Source: Brevibacterium sp. XM4083
GTDB lineage: Bacteria; Actinomycetota; Actinomycetes; Actinomycetales; Brevibacteriaceae
NCBI RefSeq assembly: GCF_006489205.2
Contig: NZ_VFYR02000005.1
Location: forward strand, 248,001-312,000
Reading direction: 5' to 3'
Length of the DNA stretch: 64,000 bases
The notes under the pieces: generated by a model
The model's input: the letters and a program-made list of their open reading frames with translations, nothing else
Databases searched by the model: none
Told to the model about the DNA's origin: nothing
Shown here: positions 60,796-64,000 of the stretch, one piece after another
Numbering within the stretch: the first letter of the stretch is position 1
Layout of the letters: each line of letters begins with the position of its first letter
Translations under genes and position numbers: made by a program

Positions 60796-61602
60796 ATGGC
60801 GACAGCGATCCCGGAATCCCGAACCCCCTGGCACCCGGCCACCGACCTCATTGTCATGGCCTGCGCCCTCTTCCTCGTGTTCGGGATTCCGTCGCCGGTC
60901 GTCCCCGCCGCCGTCATCCTCGGCACGCTCATCGCAGCGGTGACGACGAGGAGGGTCTCTCTGGCCCGATGGGCGCTGACAGTGGCGGCACTGAGTCTGC
61001 CGCTGCTCATCGTCGTCGGACTCGTGCAGGGACTCTTCTACCCCGGGCCGGCGGTGACCGTGCTCTGGCAGTCCGGGGCCGTTCGCGTCACCGTCGAAGG
61101 ACTCGCGATCGCCGCGCAGATCTGGCTGCGGGTCACCGCGCTCATCGCCCTCGGCGCGCTGTTCGGGCTCGGCAACGACTCCGCGCGGCTCTTCGACGGT
61201 CTCATCGCCCTCCGCCTGCCCGCAGCAGTGGCCTACATCTGCGCCTCCGCGCTCAGCCTCATCCCGGATGTGCGCCGACACACCACCGAAGTCCTCGACG
61301 CCCTCGCCGCCCGCGGATGGCCGACGCACCGCTGGGGAATGCGCATCCGGCTCCTCCCGCGCATCGTCGCAGGCCTCTTCACCTCCCTGCTCGTCGGGGT
61401 CGACCAACGCCATGAGGTCCTCGACCAGCGCGGCTTCGCCCGCTCCGACCACGCCGTCGCCCTGCAGGATCACCGCGATGGTCGGGTGCAGTCCCTCATC
61501 CGCCGAGGCGGCCCCGTTCTCACGCTCATCCTCGTCGTCGCCTCGGTGGCAGGCCTCCTGCCCCTGCCCAGCGCCGACACGCTCCTCGGAGGTTGGGGAT
61601 GA
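60796..61602 (+). CDS. ecfT: ECF transporter transmembrane T component
   Basis: A 268-residue EcfT with helices in the first half and the two cytoplasmic coupling motifs DALAARGWPTHRW and EVLDQRGFARSDH (the A-R-G and Q-R-G motifs that contact the ATPases). It begins at the base after the S gene stop and overlaps the ATPase gene by 4 nt. Confidence 0.92.
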   Translation: MATAIPESRTPWHPATDLIVMACALFLVFGIPSPVVPAAVILGTLIAAVTTRRVSLARWALTVAALSLPLLIVVGLVQGLFYPGPAVTVLWQSGAVRVTVEGLAIAAQIWLRVTALIALGALFGLGNDSARLFDGLIALRLPAAVAYICASALSLIPDVRRHTTEVLDALAARGWPTHRWGMRIRLLPRIVAGLFTSLLVGVDQRHEVLDQRGFARSDHAVALQDHRDGRVQSLIRRGGPVLTLILVVASVAGLLPLPSADTLLGGWG

Positions 61603-63113
61603 GCGCCGTGCTCGACCTCGCCGGGGTCGACGTCACGTACCGGACGGCGGTGATGCCGGCGCTCTCCGACATCAGCCTGCGACTCGATCCCGGACGGATG
61701 CACGCGGTGCTCGGTCCGCAAGGGGCGGGGACCTCGACACTGGCCCGGCTCACCGTCGGACTGCTCAGCGAGCAGGCGACCGTGACCGGCCACGCGGTCG
61801 TCACCGACAGCGCCGTCATGCTCGGTGACGATCCCGAGGCGCAGCTGTCGGGGATGACGAGCATCGTCGGCGACGAGGTGCAGCTGCCGAGCCGACTCCA
61901 CGGCGTGGCCGCCGACAGCGCGCGGATGGCGGCCGCGCTCAGTGCTTTCGGTCTCGACGGCCTGTGGGACCGACGTCTCGACACGCTGTCCGGTGGACAG
62001 CGGCAGCTCGTCGCGCTTGCCGGTCTGCTCGCCCTCGACCCCGTGCTCCTCGTTCTCGACGAGCCCGCGCTCTCACTCGACCCGCGGATGCGCCGCAGTC
62101 TCATCGCCGGGCTGCGCGCCCACACGGACTCCGGGGGCGCGGTCCTCCTCACCGGTCATCAGTTCGACGACGTCGCCGAGGCCTGCGATGCCGTCAGCTT
62201 CCTCTCCTCGGGCACACTGAGCGCCGCCGTGGAACCGTCCTCCCTCGGGGACGCGGCGATCGCGGGGCACGGGGTGTGGACATCGGTGCCGGGGCGTGCA
62301 CCCGGCCGGTCCCGAGACGCAGTCGCCCTCGCCTCCGAATCCGCTGAGCGGGTGCCCGCCGAACCTGACGCAGGACAGCAGGCCCCTCACCCACGCGCAT
62401 CCGGTGCGCCCGTGCTCACGATCGACGGCCTGCGGGTGGAACGGGGTGAGGCGGTGGTCCTCGACGGCGTCGACCTGCGACTGCATCCGGGTGAGCTCGT
62501 CGCACTCACCGGGGCGAACGGCGCCGGGAAGTCGACGCTGCTGCGGGCGCTCCTCGGCCTCCTCGACCGCAGGGCCACGGTGACGGGCGCAATGAGCGTG
62601 CACCGCCTCGGCGAGGACATCTCCCTGCCGGGCATGCCCGCCTGCCGGCGAGCCGCGCATCTCGGGTGGGTCGGTCAGGACCCGGGCACTCAGCTCTCGG
62701 CAGCGACGGTGGCGAACGAGCTGCGGCGAGCCGCGCCCCTGCCCCGGCATCGGCGGCGTGAGCGTGAGGCCGTCGTCGCAGAGCGGACCGCGGCGGTCGC
62801 CTCGGCGATGGCATTGGTGGGACTCACCGAGGCGGCCGAGGCCCATCCCTTCGACCTCGGGACTGCGCGGCGGAAGGACGTCGTCATCGCCTCAGCGCTC
62901 ATCACGGAACCGGCGGTCCTCCTGCTCGACGAACCCACACAGGGCAGGGACGCGGCGGCGATGGAACGGCTGAGCGCAGTCGTCGCGGACTTCTGCGAGC
63001 GAGGCGGAGCCGTCATCGCGGTCACCCATGACCGACGGTGGGCGCGATCGGCCGCCGACCGGATCGTCACGCTCGACGGGGGTCGCCTCGTCGCGGCGGG
63101 CGTCGACGTCTGA
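61599..63113 (+). CDS. ecfA: ECF transporter ATPase, two fused ABC domains with one degenerate site
   Basis: A 504-residue protein with two ABC domains. Domain 1: Walker A GPQGAGTST (~38-46), where Lys is replaced by Thr; signature LSGGQRQ (~130); Walker B LLVLDEPALSLD; H-loop LTGHQ. Domain 2: Walker A GANGAGKST (~305-313), intact; Q-loop WVGQDPGTQLS; degenerate signature DLGTARRKD (~420); Walker B VLLLDEPTQGRD; H-loop VTHD. Thus one composite site (domain 2 Walker A with domain 1 LSGGQ) is canonical and the other is dead. It replaces separate EcfA1/EcfA2 subunits. ATG overlaps the ecfT stop. Confidence 0.93.
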   Translation: MSAVLDLAGVDVTYRTAVMPALSDISLRLDPGRMHAVLGPQGAGTSTLARLTVGLLSEQATVTGHAVVTDSAVMLGDDPEAQLSGMTSIVGDEVQLPSRLHGVAADSARMAAALSAFGLDGLWDRRLDTLSGGQRQLVALAGLLALDPVLLVLDEPALSLDPRMRRSLIAGLRAHTDSGGAVLLTGHQFDDVAEACDAVSFLSSGTLSAAVEPSSLGDAAIAGHGVWTSVPGRAPGRSRDAVALASESAERVPAEPDAGQQAPHPRASGAPVLTIDGLRVERGEAVVLDGVDLRLHPGELVALTGANGAGKSTLLRALLGLLDRRATVTGAMSVHRLGEDISLPGMPACRRAAHLGWVGQDPGTQLSAATVANELRRAAPLPRHRRREREAVVAERTAAVASAMALVGLTEAAEAHPFDLGTARRKDVVIASALITEPAVLLLDEPTQGRDAAAMERLSAVVADFCERGGAVIAVTHDRRWARSAADRIVTLDGGRLVAAGVDV

Positions 63114-63160
63114 GCGCGGCCGGTATCGCCATTCAGGGGTGCGTGAGCGGCGGGGCGTGC

Positions 63161-63451
63161 TCAGTAGTCGTAGGACGAATCGGTCGTCAGCGTGCCCGGG
63201 GTGCGGAACTTCTGGAGGTGGATGTGGCGGGCGAAGCGGATGACCGGGCGGATGAGCATCTCGATGCTGCCGAGGACGAAGAGGCAGGTGCCGGCGAACA
63301 TGAGGGAATCGGAGAAGAACATGAAGCTGCCGATGAGGAACCACAGGCCGATGAGGACATCGTTGGCGATGCTGATCATCTGGTAGCGCTGGCGGATGAC
63401 GATCTCGTCGTGTCCGATGTGCATGATGAGGTCGTGTTCCTGCGTGGTCAA
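63161..63451 (-). CDS. YrhK-domain membrane protein
   Basis: A 96-residue protein: IGHDEIVIRQRYQMISIANDVLIGLWFLIGSFMFFSDSLMFAGTCLFVLGSIEMLIRPVIRFARHIHL is the two-helix YrhK domain. Function unknown. Upstream sequence on its strand contains a GGAGGACTG ribosome-binding site. Confidence 0.83.
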   Translation of the reverse strand: MTTQEHDLIMHIGHDEIVIRQRYQMISIANDVLIGLWFLIGSFMFFSDSLMFAGTCLFVLGSIEMLIRPVIRFARHIHLQKFRTPGTLTTDSSYDY

Positions 63452-63806
63452 GCAGTCCTCCGGAGGATGAGTGGGAAAAGGGCCGTTGTGATTTTACGCG
63501 GGGCCGCGGTGCGCGCGCCATCCGAGACCGGTCACGGCGGCGGACTCACAGGAAGACTCAGCCCGCGTGGAGGTCAGCCGGTGGTCGCTGCGGGCTGCGG
63601 ACATGCGGCGCTGCCGACCAGGTCGCTCGGAGGCGGCGCCGATTGTGCAGTGCGACGCTTCGGAGCGTGGGCGCCGGAATCGAGGACACGAGATCGTCAC
63701 GCACGCGTCATGCGGGGGACGAGCCGGCGCGGCCGTGTCCGTGGGGTCGGCTACAGTCAGAATCACCGACTCTCAACACGCGCCAGAATCTCAATGAGGA
63801 GACATC
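63452..63806. other. 355-bp intergenic region without a recognisable gene
   Basis: The region between the divergent YrhK and VOC genes shows only chance reading frames with no family resemblance. A CTACAGTCAGAATC stretch near 63750-63763 may hold the promoter of the VOC gene, and GAGGAGACATC precedes that gene's ATG. Confidence 0.4.
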
Positions 63807-64000
63807 ATGAGCCGTTCCGTACAGATCACCGTTGACTGTCATGACCCGATCCTCCTCGCGAGGTTCTGGGCAGAGGTCCTCGGCTACGTCATCCCCGGTC
63901 CACCCGGGACCTCGCTGTCCGACGGGCAGGATCCGTTCGATGCGTGGAGGGAGTTCCTCGAGGGGCTCGGCGTCGAGATGAGACCGGAGGACATGCGTGC
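63807..64000 (+). CDS. VOC family protein, N-terminal part (cut by window edge)
   Basis: The first ~64 residues (MSRSVQITVDCHDPILLARFW, AEVLGYVIPGPPG) match the start of the Glyoxalase_6-type VOC proteins common in actinobacteria. The ATG is preceded by GAGGAG. The remainder is outside the window. Confidence 0.8.
   Translation, partial: MSRSVQITVDCHDPILLARFWAEVLGYVIPGPPGTSLSDGQDPFDAWREFLEGLGVEMRPEDMR

Noticed and set aside
59884..61473. A 529-codon minus-strand open frame
   Set aside because: Antisense to the nucleoside hydrolase/ECF genes; acidic repetitive translation without recognisable domains.

Overview
The window is about 64 kb of high-GC actinobacterial chromosome. A mycothiol conjugate amidase (mca), a WhiB1-type regulator, a 1,627-residue NAD-glutamate dehydrogenase and many GTG starts point to Actinomycetota. 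The mix of families suggests Micrococcales, perhaps Brevibacterium; this is inference, because no rRNA or marker gene is present. From memory of the Mycobacterium tuberculosis map, the stretch from greA to ychF (about 19.2-35.7 kb) follows the order Rv1080c to Rv1112: greA, DUF4307, mca, small membrane protein, hemolysin III, Z-prenyl synthase, phoH2, fum, glpX, DUF4245, xseB/xseA, ispH, ychF. This is conserved core chromosome.

Layout. 0-2.2 kb: the end of a SAF/CpaE (Flp-pilus-like) locus and a DUF6912 gene. 2.2-19.1 kb: DUF2505 protein, NAD-glutamate dehydrogenase, PdtaS-type histidine kinase, WhiB1, gamma-carbonic-anhydrase-like protein, LpdA-type flavoprotein, a YCII/ECF42 sigma module with a frameshifted sigma gene, a biotin-dependent carboxylase alpha subunit, Maf, an SGNH protein and an AI-2E family transporter. 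19.2-35.7 kb: the conserved core block. 35.7-46.5 kb: an accessory region of visibly lower GC, starting exactly at the 3' end of ychF. It holds a truncated NmrA-like gene, alcohol dehydrogenase, MFS exporter, MmyB-type regulator, VOC protein, DUF5655 protein, HigBA toxin-antitoxin, NUDIX, GNAT, a second HigA fused to a VOC domain, DUF1801, a putative heme-binding protein and DUF3263. 46.6-57.9 kb: glycerol dehydrogenase, LysR/MFS pair, acetyltransferases (one broken by a 23-bp duplication), Hsp31, a second methyltransferase, DoxX, DinB, SDR, RibD/HxlR pair, SRPBCC and a PfkB sugar kinase. 58-63.1 kb: a nucleoside hydrolase operon with a complete ECF transporter (S, T and a fused double ATPase). 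The right edge cuts a VOC gene.

The most unusual region is 35.65-43.7 kb. The last codons of ychF (VEFRFNV-stop) recur as same-strand direct repeats at 39462, 40166, 40756 and, weakly, 41452. The repeats separate small one- or two-gene modules of about 600-700 bp in the middle of the array (VOC, DUF5655, HigBA). This looks like repeated integration or cassette accretion at the ychF 3' end, with no integrase visible in the window. Inside it, an antitoxin (HigA) has lost its stop codon and become fused to a glyoxalase-fold (VOC) protein, downstream of the decayed remains of its own toxin gene.

Other regulatory structure includes an ECF42-type promoter ahead of the YCII/ECF42 operon, a terminator inside the greA leader, four 21-bp iterons between glpX and the DUF4245 gene, and several genes whose -10 box lies only 5-8 nt before the start codon, as expected for leaderless mRNAs. 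No tRNA, rRNA, CRISPR array, insertion sequence or phage genes were recognised.
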